Origin: Desulfobacteraceae bacterium UBA2245
GTDB lineage: Bacteria > Desulfobacterota > Desulfobacteria > Desulfobacterales > UBA2245
Assembly: GCA_002347265.1 (NCBI GenBank)
Contig: DDYB01000028.1
Span: 14,142-78,141 of the forward strand
DNA length: 64,000 bases
Direction of reading: 5' to 3'
Notes under the pieces: model-generated
What the model was told of the DNA's origin: nothing
Databases searched by the model: none
Seen by the model: only the letters and a program-made list of their open reading frames with translations
Translations under genes and position numbers: made by a program
In this document: piece after piece, positions 18,015 to 26,708 of the stretch
How the letters are laid out: each line of letters opens with the position of its first letter
Numbering within the stretch: position 1 is the first letter of the stretch

Positions 18015-18581
18015 TTACTTGAACTTGGAGGCTGCTGACTTGATGCTCTCGTAAAGGGCCTTCCACGCGTTTTCAACGCCGTCTTTCATCCCTTCCCAAG
18101 CCTGCCCGCCGGTCTGCCGCAACTCCTCCAGCTTTAACTCAAATTCCTTGCGCATGGAGCGCAACAATTCGATTTGCTTGAGATATTTTGCTTTGGTGGA
18201 ATTCCTGGCCTGGGCGGCTTTGGTTTCAAGTTTGTCGATCTCCATTTGCCACTTGTCCAGTTTCACCTTTATATTGGCGACATAGGCCTCTTTCTTGGAC
18301 GCCTTGCTTTCGCTTTTGACTTCCAGGACGTTGTTGGCGGTGCCGTGTTGGTTGGGCACGGTGACAGGGCACTCGGGATCAAGGACCCACATGCCATCCA
18401 CGATAAATTTATACTCGTGGATTCCCAAGGCCAATTTCTTTTCCTTTTTCCAAATTCCGGATTGGCTTTGTTTCATGGCATCTCCATCCAGCGACCAATC
18501 GTTGAAACTGCCCGCCAGGAAAACCTGCTGGGCGTTCGGGGCCTTAAGCTTAAATGTCACACGTTTTTTGTATGTACTCAT
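18015..18581 (-). CDS. Glycogen-binding (CBM48/AMPK-beta-like) domain fused to a helical coiled-coil tail
   Basis: A 188-residue soluble protein with two parts. Residues ~1-90 form a carbohydrate-binding domain of the AMPK-beta/CBM48 type (RVTFKLKAPNAQQVFLAGSFNDWS, GIHEYKFIVDG, DPECPVTVPNQHGTANNVLEV); it includes tryptophans at positions expected to stack on sugars. Residues ~95-188 are an almost uninterrupted charged helix (YVANIKVKLDKWQMEIDKLE, IELLRSMRKEFELKLEEL, AWEGMKDGVENAWKALYES, AASKFK). The tail resembles small bacterial stress-type coiled-coil proteins. There is no catalytic domain. It lies 13 nt after treZ with its own GGAG site. I infer a scaffold that tethers enzymes or coats glycogen; no such role is known to me. 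Confidence 0.8.
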   Translation of the reverse strand: MSTYKKRVTFKLKAPNAQQVFLAGSFNDWSLDGDAMKQSQSGIWKKEKKLALGIHEYKFIVDGMWVLDPECPVTVPNQHGTANNVLEVKSESKASKKEAYVANIKVKLDKWQMEIDKLETKAAQARNSTKAKYLKQIELLRSMRKEFELKLEELRQTGGQAWEGMKDGVENAWKALYESIKSAASKFK

Positions 18582-18594
18582 GATTCATTCTCCT

Positions 18595-20367
18595 TTAATC
18601 GATAGTGTTATGTCTTGAAAGGGCGCAGGTTTCTTTGTCCGCCCATATGGCAACCGTGTTGCCCGGCAGTACAATCCTGTCGTCTTGCGCGATTATGCCG
18701 GTATCGGATAATAATAAGGGCATCTTTTCCGCAAACCCGGAAAAAGGCAGGTTTTGAAGGGTATCGGCCAGGTTGCAGGTCACCACAACGCGACCGCGGG
18801 ACAAGACCAGCCAGCCGGCCATTTCATCGAACTGTACGATAGTGCCATCCAGGCGGCCGTCGGTAAGTTCTGAAAAGCGGCGGCGCAGCCGGATCAGTTC
18901 CCGATGCCATTCTAGAATGTCGCTGTGCGGCGACCGGACTGCTTCGTTCCAATCCAGCTTTGAACTCAAAAAACTTGTCTCGTCCTGAGGGTCGGGGATT
19001 TGCCCGGGATCCCAGCCAAAGGCGGCGAATTCCTTGCGCCGGCCATGACGTACGGCTTCTCCCAGTTCTGGATCTTCATGATTGGTGAAGTAAAGAAAGG
19101 GCGTCATGGCGCCCCACTCCTCACCCTGGAAGATCATTGGCACAAACGGCGCAGTCAGCAGCAGGGCCGCGCCGATTTTGAGCCGGCCCAAAGGCATTAG
19201 ACGGCTTGTGCGTTCTCCTTGGGCGCGGTTGCCTATCTGATCGTGGTTCTGCAGGCAGCCAACGAAGCGGTGGCCCGATAAACCGATAGCCGGGCGGCCG
19301 TGGGTGCGGCGCCGGTACACTGAATAGGCGCCATCATAGACCCATCCCTGGGTCAGAACCTTGGCCAGGTCGGCCAATCGTCCGAAATCGCGGTAGTAGC
19401 CTTGGCGTTCACCGGTTAGAACGGCGTGCAGTGCGTGGTGAAAATCTTCATTCCATTGAGCGTCGATGCCGTAGCCGCCGGCCTGCGGGGGAAGCACTGC
19501 CCGCGGGTCGTTCAGGTCGCTTTCGGCGATCAGCACAAGGTGGCGTCCCAGGCGGGCTTCCAATTGCCGTACTTCGGCGGCCAGTTGTTCCAGAAAGTGT
19601 ATGGCCGACATGTCCGCGAAGGCGTGTATGGCATCGATGCGCAGTCCGTCGATGTGGTAATCGCGAAGCCACATCAGTGCGTTTTCGATGAAAAAGCGCC
19701 GCACCGGGTCGCTTTGCGCTCCATCCAGATTAACCGCCATACCCCATGGCGTGGTATGGCGCTCGGTAAAATAGGGGCCATAGCGGCCCAGGTAATTGCC
19801 GGAGGGACCCAGATGGTTGTATACTACGTCCAGCAGTATGGCCAGGCCCCGCTGGTGACAGGCGTCCGCCAGACGCTTGAGCCCATCCGGTCCACCATAG
19901 GCCTGGTGGGGGGCGTACAGGGCCACGCCATCATAGCCCCAACCCCGGGACCCGGAAAATGCCGCTACCGGCATCAGTTCTATATGCGTGATGCCCAAGT
20001 CGACCAGTCCGTCAAGTTGACTGATGGCGCCATCGAAGGTGCCTTCGGGGGTGAAGGTGCCGATATGCATCTCGTAAATCACGGCCGAACCCAGCGGCCG
20101 CTGCTGCCAGCCGCCGTCATTCCAAACAAATTTCCCATGATCCAGCCAGCGAGAGGGGCCATGCACGCCTTGGGGCTGCCAGGCAGAGCAAGGATCCGGT
20201 ACGGGGCCCTGGCCATCAAGGTGGAATGCGTAATCGCAGCCGTGTGCCATCCAAGGCGCGGCCAGCGACCACCACCCCATTTCGCGCCTGGTCATTTCAT
20301 ACAGGCGCCCTTTGCTGCTTAACGCTACCGTGCGGGCATGCGGCGCCCAGACCCGGATATCCGCCAT
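18595..20367 (-). CDS. treZ: Malto-oligosyltrehalose trehalohydrolase TreZ (GH13)
   Basis: A 590-residue cytoplasmic enzyme that cuts trehalose from the end of malto-oligosyltrehalose made by TreY. An N-terminal CBM48-like domain (ADIRVWAPHARTVALSSKGR) precedes the (beta/alpha)8 barrel. GH13 residues are seen in DVVYNHLGPSGNYL, GLRIDAIHAF (Asp nucleophile, ~residue 250), LIAESDLNDPRAV (Glu acid, ~residue 285) and LQNHDQIGNRAQGER (Asp, ~residue 375). The PHQAYGGPDGLKRLADACH and ERHTTPWGMAVNLDG stretches are TreZ-typical. It starts 6 nt after treY, so the pair is co-translated. Confidence 0.95.
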   Translation of the reverse strand: MADIRVWAPHARTVALSSKGRLYEMTRREMGWWSLAAPWMAHGCDYAFHLDGQGPVPDPCSAWQPQGVHGPSRWLDHGKFVWNDGGWQQRPLGSAVIYEMHIGTFTPEGTFDGAISQLDGLVDLGITHIELMPVAAFSGSRGWGYDGVALYAPHQAYGGPDGLKRLADACHQRGLAILLDVVYNHLGPSGNYLGRYGPYFTERHTTPWGMAVNLDGAQSDPVRRFFIENALMWLRDYHIDGLRIDAIHAFADMSAIHFLEQLAAEVRQLEARLGRHLVLIAESDLNDPRAVLPPQAGGYGIDAQWNEDFHHALHAVLTGERQGYYRDFGRLADLAKVLTQGWVYDGAYSVYRRRTHGRPAIGLSGHRFVGCLQNHDQIGNRAQGERTSRLMPLGRLKIGAALLLTAPFVPMIFQGEEWGAMTPFLYFTNHEDPELGEAVRHGRRKEFAAFGWDPGQIPDPQDETSFLSSKLDWNEAVRSPHSDILEWHRELIRLRRRFSELTDGRLDGTIVQFDEMAGWLVLSRGRVVVTCNLADTLQNLPFSGFAEKMPLLLSDTGIIAQDDRIVLPGNTVAIWADKETCALSRHNTID

Positions 20368-20373
20368 GGCTTT

Positions 20374-23019
20374 TTATTCCTCTTTGATCAGCAGCGCGAC
20401 CGGAAAACGGAACAAAAGTACATCCAACGCGGTTCTGTCGCCCGGCATCGCCTCACCGGTTAGAATGTTGCGCCACCGGCCCGAAGGCAGAGAGATGGTC
20501 GTTCCTGCCCATTCGCCGTTAAGTCCCAGGATCAAACGCGACACAACGGTCATCGCATGTTTTCCTCGAAGATAAGCTACCACGTGCTCGGCCTTGGATC
20601 CACGAGCGAAGACGGGCCGATATGTCCCTTGAGGCCCGAACAGCTCCGGCCGCCGCCAGCGCAGGTGCAAAGCCTGCCGGATAAGCCAAAGTTTGGGAAG
20701 GCCTTCATCCATGCGAGACATAATTTCTTCAATGCTGAGGGAATTTATTTCGGCCAGTAAACGCTCCCGCAGCGTGTAGTCCACCGGCTGTCGATTGTCC
20801 GGGTCAACCAGGCTCAGGGCCCAAAGCTCCGTACCCTGGTAAATGTCCGGAACTCCGGGGACCGTAAGCTTGAGCAGTGTCTGGGCGAGGCCGTTGATCC
20901 GGCCGGGCAACACCAGAGGGGCTACAAATTCTTCGACATCGGCGCAAAAGTTGGCGTCAGCCATGACCGCCTCGATGTAATCATGCAATGCGTTCTCGTA
21001 AGCCGTGTCGGGCTGTGTCCAGGATGTGTATGCCTTGGCCTCGCGAACGGCCTTTCGCATGTAGGCCGTCAATCGCGAGATATTAATGGGCCACGCTCCT
21101 ACCAGGGTCTGATAGAAAAGATATGCGGTGTTGGGGTCCGGAGCGCCGCCGCGAAGATGACGCTGGTTGCTTTCGGTCCAGCGACCGAGCGCAGCGGCCC
21201 AATTTTCCGGTATTTCGGAGAGCAAAGCGATACGGGCACGAACGTCTTCGCTGCGTTTGGTGTCATGGGTTGAGGTGGCAAGCAAGGTGTAAGGGTGATG
21301 CGCAAGCGTTTCGTCGCAGTCCCGGTGAAACTGTTCCGGTGTTAAAGGATAATGGTCAGGATCGGCCCCCACCTCATTGCAGCAGATCAGTCGGTTGAAA
21401 CGGTAAAATGTCGTATCTTCGACGCCCTTGGCCATAACCGACCCCGTCAATTGCTGAAAGCGCATGGCCAATTCCCCCTCCATCGGACCGGTAATATGCA
21501 ACAGCAGCAGCGCTTCCAGAAAATGCATCAGCTGTGAGTCCAGGTTGGGACGGCTCTTGATGGCCTGCGCAACGGCTTGTGCCACATAGTGTTTGTCCGC
21601 TTCTGTGGCGATGCCCCGGTCCGCCCGAACATAAGTACGATAGACGGGAAAGCAAACCGCGATTTCGTACAACGCATCACGTAATTCGCGGCGCGTATAA
21701 TCCTGGTACCGCCGATGCTGCCGGCAAATATCGGCTAAAAGGGTGGATAGCCGGTCCAATTCGCTACTGAACAGTTCGTCGAGCACCAAGCCTTTGCAGT
21801 GACGAACCAGAGCCTGATAATCGGTCGGCTGCCCGGTGTAATGTTCGTAAATATCGGTGAGCTTGGTCAGACCCTGGGGATTGACGAACAGTCCGGCGGC
21901 GCGGTTGAGAAAGTCATAGCCCGTCGTTCCGTCAATCGACCATTGAGGCGGCAGTGATTCACCAGGCTCGAGAATCTTTTCAGCCACGATCCAGGTGTCG
22001 GGGCATGCCTCCCGAAGCCTCTGAAAATAAGCGGTTGGATCCCAGAGGCCGTCGGGATGGTCGATGCGCAGCCCGTGTACCCAGCCATCGCGCACCCAGC
22101 CGATGGCCAGGCTGTGAGTGGCGGCGAACACCTCTGCCGCTTCGACCCGTACGCCGATCAGGTCGTTGATATCGAAAAATCGTCGATATCCAAGATTACT
22201 GGCGGCGCTGCGCCAAAAAGACAGGCGGTAGTTCTGACGGGAGATCAGCGCATCGAGAGCATCCGGGTCGGAATTAATACGCCTCACCTCTTGGTCTATA
22301 GCGCCTGCCGTTTCAGGCTCATCAAGACACAGACGGGCCAAAAGCTGTTTCAGTACAGAATAGGAACGGCTTCTATCCTGTCTGGATCTGGTTTCCATTG
22401 ATGCCGGCGTTGCGGCACAACACTCCGCCAGAAAGGCGAGCAGCGCCGAGCCGCTGGATTTGGCCGCTCGGGCCAGAATCTCGTACAGGCTGTTCATGTT
22501 CACAGGAAATTGCTGGTCATGGCACTGTATTTCAAAATTTCCCCGGCTGTGGCAAAGACTCAATTCTCCGTTTTCAAGGACCCGCCCGTAGTGGTTGAAC
22601 AGAACTGGCAGTAAGACTTTGTCGGGCAGGCATTCGCCGCGAGGTTGCCAATTTACATCGAAAAAGACTGCATAGCGGCTTGCGGGTCCGTTTTCGAGTA
22701 CATCCCACCACCACGGGTTCCAACGGCCGGTAATTGCCATATGGTTGGGCACCAGGTCGATCATTTGAAAGAGTCCGCACGATTGCAGTGCACGGCAAAA
22801 ATGGCGGTGCGCTTCTTCCCCTCCGAGAGATGCATCGACCCGAGTGGGGTCGACAATGTCATAGCCGTGGGTGCTTCCCTCGGCGGCCTGCAGGTAGGGG
22901 GATGCATAAAAATGACTGATGCCCAGCGCTGCCAGATAGGGCGCCACGGCAGCAGCCTGTTTGAAATCAAAGCCGGAGCGCATTTGAATGCGGTAAGTTG
23001 CCACGCTTTCAGGATGCAT
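20374..23019 (-). CDS. treY: Malto-oligosyltrehalose synthase TreY (GH13)
   Basis: An 881-residue cytoplasmic enzyme that isomerises the reducing-end alpha-1,4 link of maltodextrins to the alpha,alpha-1,1 link of trehalose. Family features are TYRIQMRSGFDFKQAAAVAPYLAALGISHFYASP at the N-terminus and DLVPNHMAI. The catalytic Asp is in VHGLRIDHPDGLWDP (~residue 320), the Glu in WIVAEKILEPGE (~residue 350) and the third acid in STHDTKRSEDVRARI (~residue 585). The C-terminal VPDIYQGTELW is also conserved. It sits between glgX (32 nt) and treZ (6 nt), which is the classical treX-treY-treZ order. Confidence 0.95.
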   Translation of the reverse strand: MHPESVATYRIQMRSGFDFKQAAAVAPYLAALGISHFYASPYLQAAEGSTHGYDIVDPTRVDASLGGEEAHRHFCRALQSCGLFQMIDLVPNHMAITGRWNPWWWDVLENGPASRYAVFFDVNWQPRGECLPDKVLLPVLFNHYGRVLENGELSLCHSRGNFEIQCHDQQFPVNMNSLYEILARAAKSSGSALLAFLAECCAATPASMETRSRQDRSRSYSVLKQLLARLCLDEPETAGAIDQEVRRINSDPDALDALISRQNYRLSFWRSAASNLGYRRFFDINDLIGVRVEAAEVFAATHSLAIGWVRDGWVHGLRIDHPDGLWDPTAYFQRLREACPDTWIVAEKILEPGESLPPQWSIDGTTGYDFLNRAAGLFVNPQGLTKLTDIYEHYTGQPTDYQALVRHCKGLVLDELFSSELDRLSTLLADICRQHRRYQDYTRRELRDALYEIAVCFPVYRTYVRADRGIATEADKHYVAQAVAQAIKSRPNLDSQLMHFLEALLLLHITGPMEGELAMRFQQLTGSVMAKGVEDTTFYRFNRLICCNEVGADPDHYPLTPEQFHRDCDETLAHHPYTLLATSTHDTKRSEDVRARIALLSEIPENWAAALGRWTESNQRHLRGGAPDPNTAYLFYQTLVGAWPINISRLTAYMRKAVREAKAYTSWTQPDTAYENALHDYIEAVMADANFCADVEEFVAPLVLPGRINGLAQTLLKLTVPGVPDIYQGTELWALSLVDPDNRQPVDYTLRERLLAEINSLSIEEIMSRMDEGLPKLWLIRQALHLRWRRPELFGPQGTYRPVFARGSKAEHVVAYLRGKHAMTVVSRLILGLNGEWAGTTISLPSGRWRNILTGEAMPGDRTALDVLLFRFPVALLIKEE

Positions 23020-23051
23020 GTTTTGCCTTCAGCGAATGGTGTCAACGCTTG

Positions 23052-25214
23052 TTAATTGTTTCCCAATTCGTTGGCCGTTGCGGATGATCCCATCATGAAA
23101 GTCCGTTTTTGGGTGTCGCAACACTGCAGCACAGTTACGGACATCGCCGCCACTTCCAATGTTTCTTCTGGCGCGTAGGTCCGGGTGTTCTCCAAAAACC
23201 CGTTCTGGCCGGTGTCTATAACCATTATCCAACAGGCTCCCCACTCGCTTCCCGGCAGGATGAAGGACCGCGGTTCATGGTGGGCGTTGAAAAGGATGAA
23301 AAAGCTGTCATCGGTAACCGGATCTCGTCGAGGATAAGGGTTGGGAATGGTCTGGCCGTTGAGAAAAATGCCTATAGTATTGATTAAGCCATTGCCCCAA
23401 GCTTCCTCGGCCATTTGAGCGCCATCCGAACCGAACCAGGCGATATCCTTGACCTCGCTGCCGTGAATGCCCTTGCCCTGAAACCATCCCCGCCGCCGCA
23501 ATACAGGGTGTTCCGCCCGCATTTGGATCAGTTTCCGGCAAAAGCCAAGCAGCGCCTCATCGACATTTTCCCAGTCGTACCAGCTGATTTCGTTATCCTG
23601 ACAGTACGCGTTGTTGTTGCCATGCTGGGTGCGGCCGATTTCGTCGCCACCCAGCAGCATGGGAACTCCCTGGGAAAGAAAAAGGGTGGCAAGGAAATTT
23701 CTTTGCTGGCGAAGGCGCAGCGCAGTAATGTCCGGATCGTCTGTAGGGCCTTCGACGCCGCAGTTCCAGGAACGGTTGTGGCTTTCGCCGTCCCGGCCAT
23801 CTTCACCGTTGGCCGCGTTGTGTTTTTCGTTGTAGGAAACCAGATCCTTGAGGGTGAATCCGTCGTGAGCGGTAATGAAGTTAATGCTTGCATAAGGCAG
23901 CCGGGAGGTGTTTTCGTAAAGATCGGAACTGCCGGTGAAGCGGAAGGCGAACTCTCCCAGGGTTTGTTGCTGACCACGCCAGAAATCGCGTATGCAGTCG
24001 CGGTATTTTCCGTTCCATTCGGTCCACAGGGGTGGAAAATTGCCGACCTGATAGCCGCCCTTGGCTATGTCCCACGGTTCGGCGATCAGTTTGACTTGAC
24101 TGATCACCGGGTCCTGCTGAATCAGATCGAAAAAGGCCGACAGGCGATTCACATCATGCAGTTCCCGCGCCAGGGTCGACGCAAGGTCAAAGCGAAAACC
24201 GTCCACGTGCATCTCCAACACCCAGTAGCGCAACGAGTCCATCAGCAGTTGCAATACGTGCGGATGGCGCATGTTCAGGCTGTTGCCGCAACCGGTATAA
24301 TCCATGTAGTACCGGGGGTCATCGGCCAACCGGTAATAGCAGGCGTTGTCGATGCCCTTGAAGCAGAGCATCGGTCCGAGGTGGTTGCCTTCACCGGTAT
24401 GGTTATATACTACATCCAGGATCACCTCGATGTCGGCTTGGTGCAGGGTCTTGATCATCTGTTTGAATTCCGCCACGACAGCGCCGGGGCGTTTGTCAAA
24501 GGCGTATTCGTTGTGGGGAGTGAAATATCCGATGGAGTTGTACCCCCAGTAGTTGCGCAACCCCCTGACCACCAAATGCTGATCGTGGATAAAATGGTGC
24601 ACCGGCATAAGCTCCACAGCCGTGATACCCAGTTGCTTGAGATAGTCAACGGCTACGGGGTGGGCCAGGCCAGCATAGGTGCCGCGGATTTCAGGCGGAA
24701 TGTCCGGGTCCCGGGCCGTGAATCCTTTGACATGGGTTTCGTAAATAATCGTTTCATGCCAGGGAACTTGCAGTCGACGGTCTCCATCCCAGTCAAAATA
24801 GGGCTGGTGAACTACGCAACGCGGCACGAAGGGTGCGCTGTCGGTGTCGTTGCGCGTATCGGGATTTTCGCCAAAACGGTAGGGAAAAACCCCTTCATCC
24901 CATTCGATCTGCCCCTCGATAGCCTTGGTGTAGGGATCGATCAGCAGCTTGGCGGGGTTGCATCTGTGGCCTTTGGACGGGTCCCATGGGCCATGAACGC
25001 GATACCCGTAACGCTGGCCTGGTTCGACCTTGGGCAGGTAAGCATGCCAGCAGTAGCCGGTCACCTCGGGCATGGCAATACGTGTCTGGTTTCCGTTTTC
25101 ATCGAACAGACAGAGCTCTACGCCTTCGGCGATTTCCGAGAAGATGGAAAAATTGGTACCGTAGCCGTCATAAACGGCGCCGAGAGGATAAGGATTGCCC
25201 GGAAAAATTTTCAC
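23052..25214 (-). CDS. glgX: Glycogen debranching enzyme GlgX/TreX (GH13 isoamylase type)
   Basis: A 720-residue cytoplasmic enzyme that hydrolyses alpha-1,6 branches and frees linear maltodextrin for TreY/TreZ. An N-terminal CBM48 domain (GNPYPLGAVYDGYGTNFSIFSE) leads into the GH13 barrel. Active-site residues lie in VYNHTGEGNHLGP, DGFRFDLASTLAR (Asp, ~residue 340), LIAEPWDIAKGGYQVG (Glu, ~residue 375) and ITAHDGFTLKDLVSYN (Asp, ~residue 445). The frame is open 33 codons further upstream, but that part runs through the promoter. GTG 25214 is chosen because GGAG lies 9 nt before it and VKIFPGNPYPLG is the usual family start. It is the first gene of the cluster. Confidence 0.93.
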   Translation of the reverse strand: MKIFPGNPYPLGAVYDGYGTNFSIFSEIAEGVELCLFDENGNQTRIAMPEVTGYCWHAYLPKVEPGQRYGYRVHGPWDPSKGHRCNPAKLLIDPYTKAIEGQIEWDEGVFPYRFGENPDTRNDTDSAPFVPRCVVHQPYFDWDGDRRLQVPWHETIIYETHVKGFTARDPDIPPEIRGTYAGLAHPVAVDYLKQLGITAVELMPVHHFIHDQHLVVRGLRNYWGYNSIGYFTPHNEYAFDKRPGAVVAEFKQMIKTLHQADIEVILDVVYNHTGEGNHLGPMLCFKGIDNACYYRLADDPRYYMDYTGCGNSLNMRHPHVLQLLMDSLRYWVLEMHVDGFRFDLASTLARELHDVNRLSAFFDLIQQDPVISQVKLIAEPWDIAKGGYQVGNFPPLWTEWNGKYRDCIRDFWRGQQQTLGEFAFRFTGSSDLYENTSRLPYASINFITAHDGFTLKDLVSYNEKHNAANGEDGRDGESHNRSWNCGVEGPTDDPDITALRLRQQRNFLATLFLSQGVPMLLGGDEIGRTQHGNNNAYCQDNEISWYDWENVDEALLGFCRKLIQMRAEHPVLRRRGWFQGKGIHGSEVKDIAWFGSDGAQMAEEAWGNGLINTIGIFLNGQTIPNPYPRRDPVTDDSFFILFNAHHEPRSFILPGSEWGACWIMVIDTGQNGFLENTRTYAPEETLEVAAMSVTVLQCCDTQKRTFMMGSSATANELGNN

Positions 25215-25279
25215 GACTGGCTTCTCCGAAATCGGATATCGGTGCAAACGTGTCTGAAAAGCGCTGGAAGGATTATAAG

Positions 25280-25320
25280 ATCTATAAAAAAATTTTATAG
25301 ATAACCCGTACAATTGTCAA
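25280..25320 (-). promoter_or_regulatory. Promoter of the glgX-treT cluster with overlapping perfect palindrome
   Basis: On the minus strand TTGACA (25320-25315), 17 nt and TAAAAT (25297-25292) form a near-consensus sigma-70 promoter about 75 nt before glgX. A perfect inverted repeat with 10-bp arms ATCTATAAAA and TTTTATAGAT, spaced by AAA, spans 25280-25302 and covers the -10 box and likely start point. It is a good candidate operator; no regulator gene lies next to it. Confidence 0.75.
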
Positions 25321-25814
25321 TGTGTTTACCCCCTATCACCGAGGTCGAGAACCCTTTTCGACATTATGAGGCGGACCGCAATCGGACTTCAGTTTTTATT
25401 AAAAGGTTTCTTGCCCGGTGGTCATTCAAGAACATTGCTGAGGTCCATGATGTCAGCAATGATTCGTCCGGAAGCTCTATTCTGCCTTGGACAAAATGAC
25501 AGGGGAAGAAAAAAGGGGACAGACGTTGCCACGCAAAAACGGCATCTTGAAGACACCGCGATCAGGCCAACGCCAAACAGCGGGTGAAATATGCAACCAA
25601 GATGAAAGCAAACAGAAAAAGTTGATTTGAAAAAAGCCAGATCTATCCGTGCGTTTTGAGGTTCTCAGGAAGCGCCATTCCGGGCATCCCGAACGGCGGA
25701 CCATTGGAGAGCCAAATGACCATTTTTAGCCGTTGGGGATGCAGTTGGACTTCACAATTTTTATCCGATAAAAAAGGGCTTGGATTTTTACATCCAGGCC
25801 CTTGATTTTATGAG
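25321..25814. other. About 490 bases without a recognised gene
   Basis: No open frame with a ribosome binding site or known motif is seen. At about 25515-25625 the plus strand reads GGGGACAGACGTTGCCACGC followed by a 34-codon open stretch beginning LPRKNGILKTPRSGQRQTAG. This resembles the leader and first codons of a decayed transposase-like gene, but the evidence is thin. The rest is unremarkable. Confidence 0.35.
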
Positions 25815-25891
<77 letters not shown>

Positions 25892-25930
25892 TCAACGTGA
25901 TGCCATCTATAGAAGATAACGCCGGGGTTG

Positions 25931-26305
25931 TCAAGGGCTTTGTTCTGAAGCCGGCAGGCTCCGAATGCGACGGCAAAGTTCGTCCCTTTGCGCCTGGGTT
26001 TCGGTCCGCACGAAAAGGGTCTTGTTTCTTCCGGTCAGGCCGGCTGTGATTTCCAGGCTGGATTTGGCAACCCCGAGGAGCTTGGCCAGGTATTCGATGC
26101 ACATCTTGTTGGCGGCGCCATCCACGGGCGGGGCCTTGAGCTTGACCTTCAGGGCGTCCTGATGGAGTCCGGAGATCATGTTCCTGGAGGATCGGGGCTG
26201 GACGAACACCTTGAAGCAAAGGCCTTCGGAAGTCTGCTGAACGCCGATCATGGCCGGGGCTGTTGCCGGCGATTTCGGATCTGATGGGTGATTTCCGGTT
26301 TTCAT
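25931..26305 (-). CDS. DUF167/YggU-family protein
   Basis: A 124-residue small soluble protein of the widely conserved DUF167 (YggU) family; no function is established. Diagnostic segments are FKVFVQPRSSRNMISGLHQDALKVKLKAPPVDGAANK and IEYLAKLLGVAKSSLEITAG with GRNKTLFV. The first ~20 residues are family-atypical (rich in Pro and Ser), so translation might start at the ATG of MIGVQQTSEG, 18 codons in. ATG 26305 is kept because it overlaps the stop codon of the thioesterase gene by 4 nt, a normal coupling arrangement. It is the last gene of the short thrH-thioesterase-DUF167 run. Confidence 0.8.
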   Translation of the reverse strand: MKTGNHPSDPKSPATAPAMIGVQQTSEGLCFKVFVQPRSSRNMISGLHQDALKVKLKAPPVDGAANKMCIEYLAKLLGVAKSSLEITAGLTGRNKTLFVRTETQAQRDELCRRIRSLPASEQSP

Positions 26306-26700
26306 GATCCAATCAGCCAGGCCACATAATCCGGCGGGCGGACCACTCTGCCCTCGGAATTGACAAAGGCGTGTTTAGTGTATCCCTTGGCGATCAGCAC
26401 ATTGCCGTCTTCTTTGAATATCTGATAGTCGAACTTGAGTCCCGCCCGGATTTTCGGATCAATCCGGGTGTCAATTTCCAGCAGGTCATCGTAGCGGGCC
26501 GGGGAGACAAACTTGCAGAAGGTCTCGGACACCGGAAGGTGAAGTCCCCGGCCTTCGATTCCACGGTAGGGAAGTCCCAGGTCGCGGAAAAATTCGTTGC
26601 GCCCGATTTCAAACAACCGCAGATAATTGGAATTGTAAACCACGCCCATGGCGTCGGTATCTCCGTAAATAACCCGGTATGTGGTGCGGTGGATTTTCAT
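26302..26700 (-). CDS. Acyl-CoA thioesterase, 4HBT/YbgC type (hot-dog fold)
   Basis: A 132-residue cytoplasmic hot-dog protein that hydrolyses acyl- or aroyl-CoA thioesters. The active-site motif YGDTDAMGVVYNSNYLRLFEIGRNEFF (residues ~12-38), with catalytic Asp in DTDAMGVVY, is that of 4-hydroxybenzoyl-CoA/YbgC thioesterases. The rest (YDDLLEIDTRI, IRAGLKFDYQIF, AKGYTKHAFVNSEGRVVRPP) fits the fold. It starts 8 nt after thrH and its end overlaps the DUF167 gene. Substrate cannot be read from the sequence. Confidence 0.9.
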   Translation of the reverse strand: MKIHRTTYRVIYGDTDAMGVVYNSNYLRLFEIGRNEFFRDLGLPYRGIEGRGLHLPVSETFCKFVSPARYDDLLEIDTRIDPKIRAGLKFDYQIFKEDGNVLIAKGYTKHAFVNSEGRVVRPPDYVAWLIGS

Positions 26701-26708
26701 GAGTCGCC

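Noticed and set aside
23415..25304. A 629-codon open frame on the plus strand opposite glgX
   Set aside because: It is antisense to a gene with full GH13 motifs, has no recognisable domain and no ribosome binding site. Long antisense frames are expected in GC-rich coding DNA.
25215..25313. In-frame 33-codon upstream extension of glgX
   Set aside because: It covers the promoter and its palindrome. GTG 25214 has a ribosome binding site and the usual family start.
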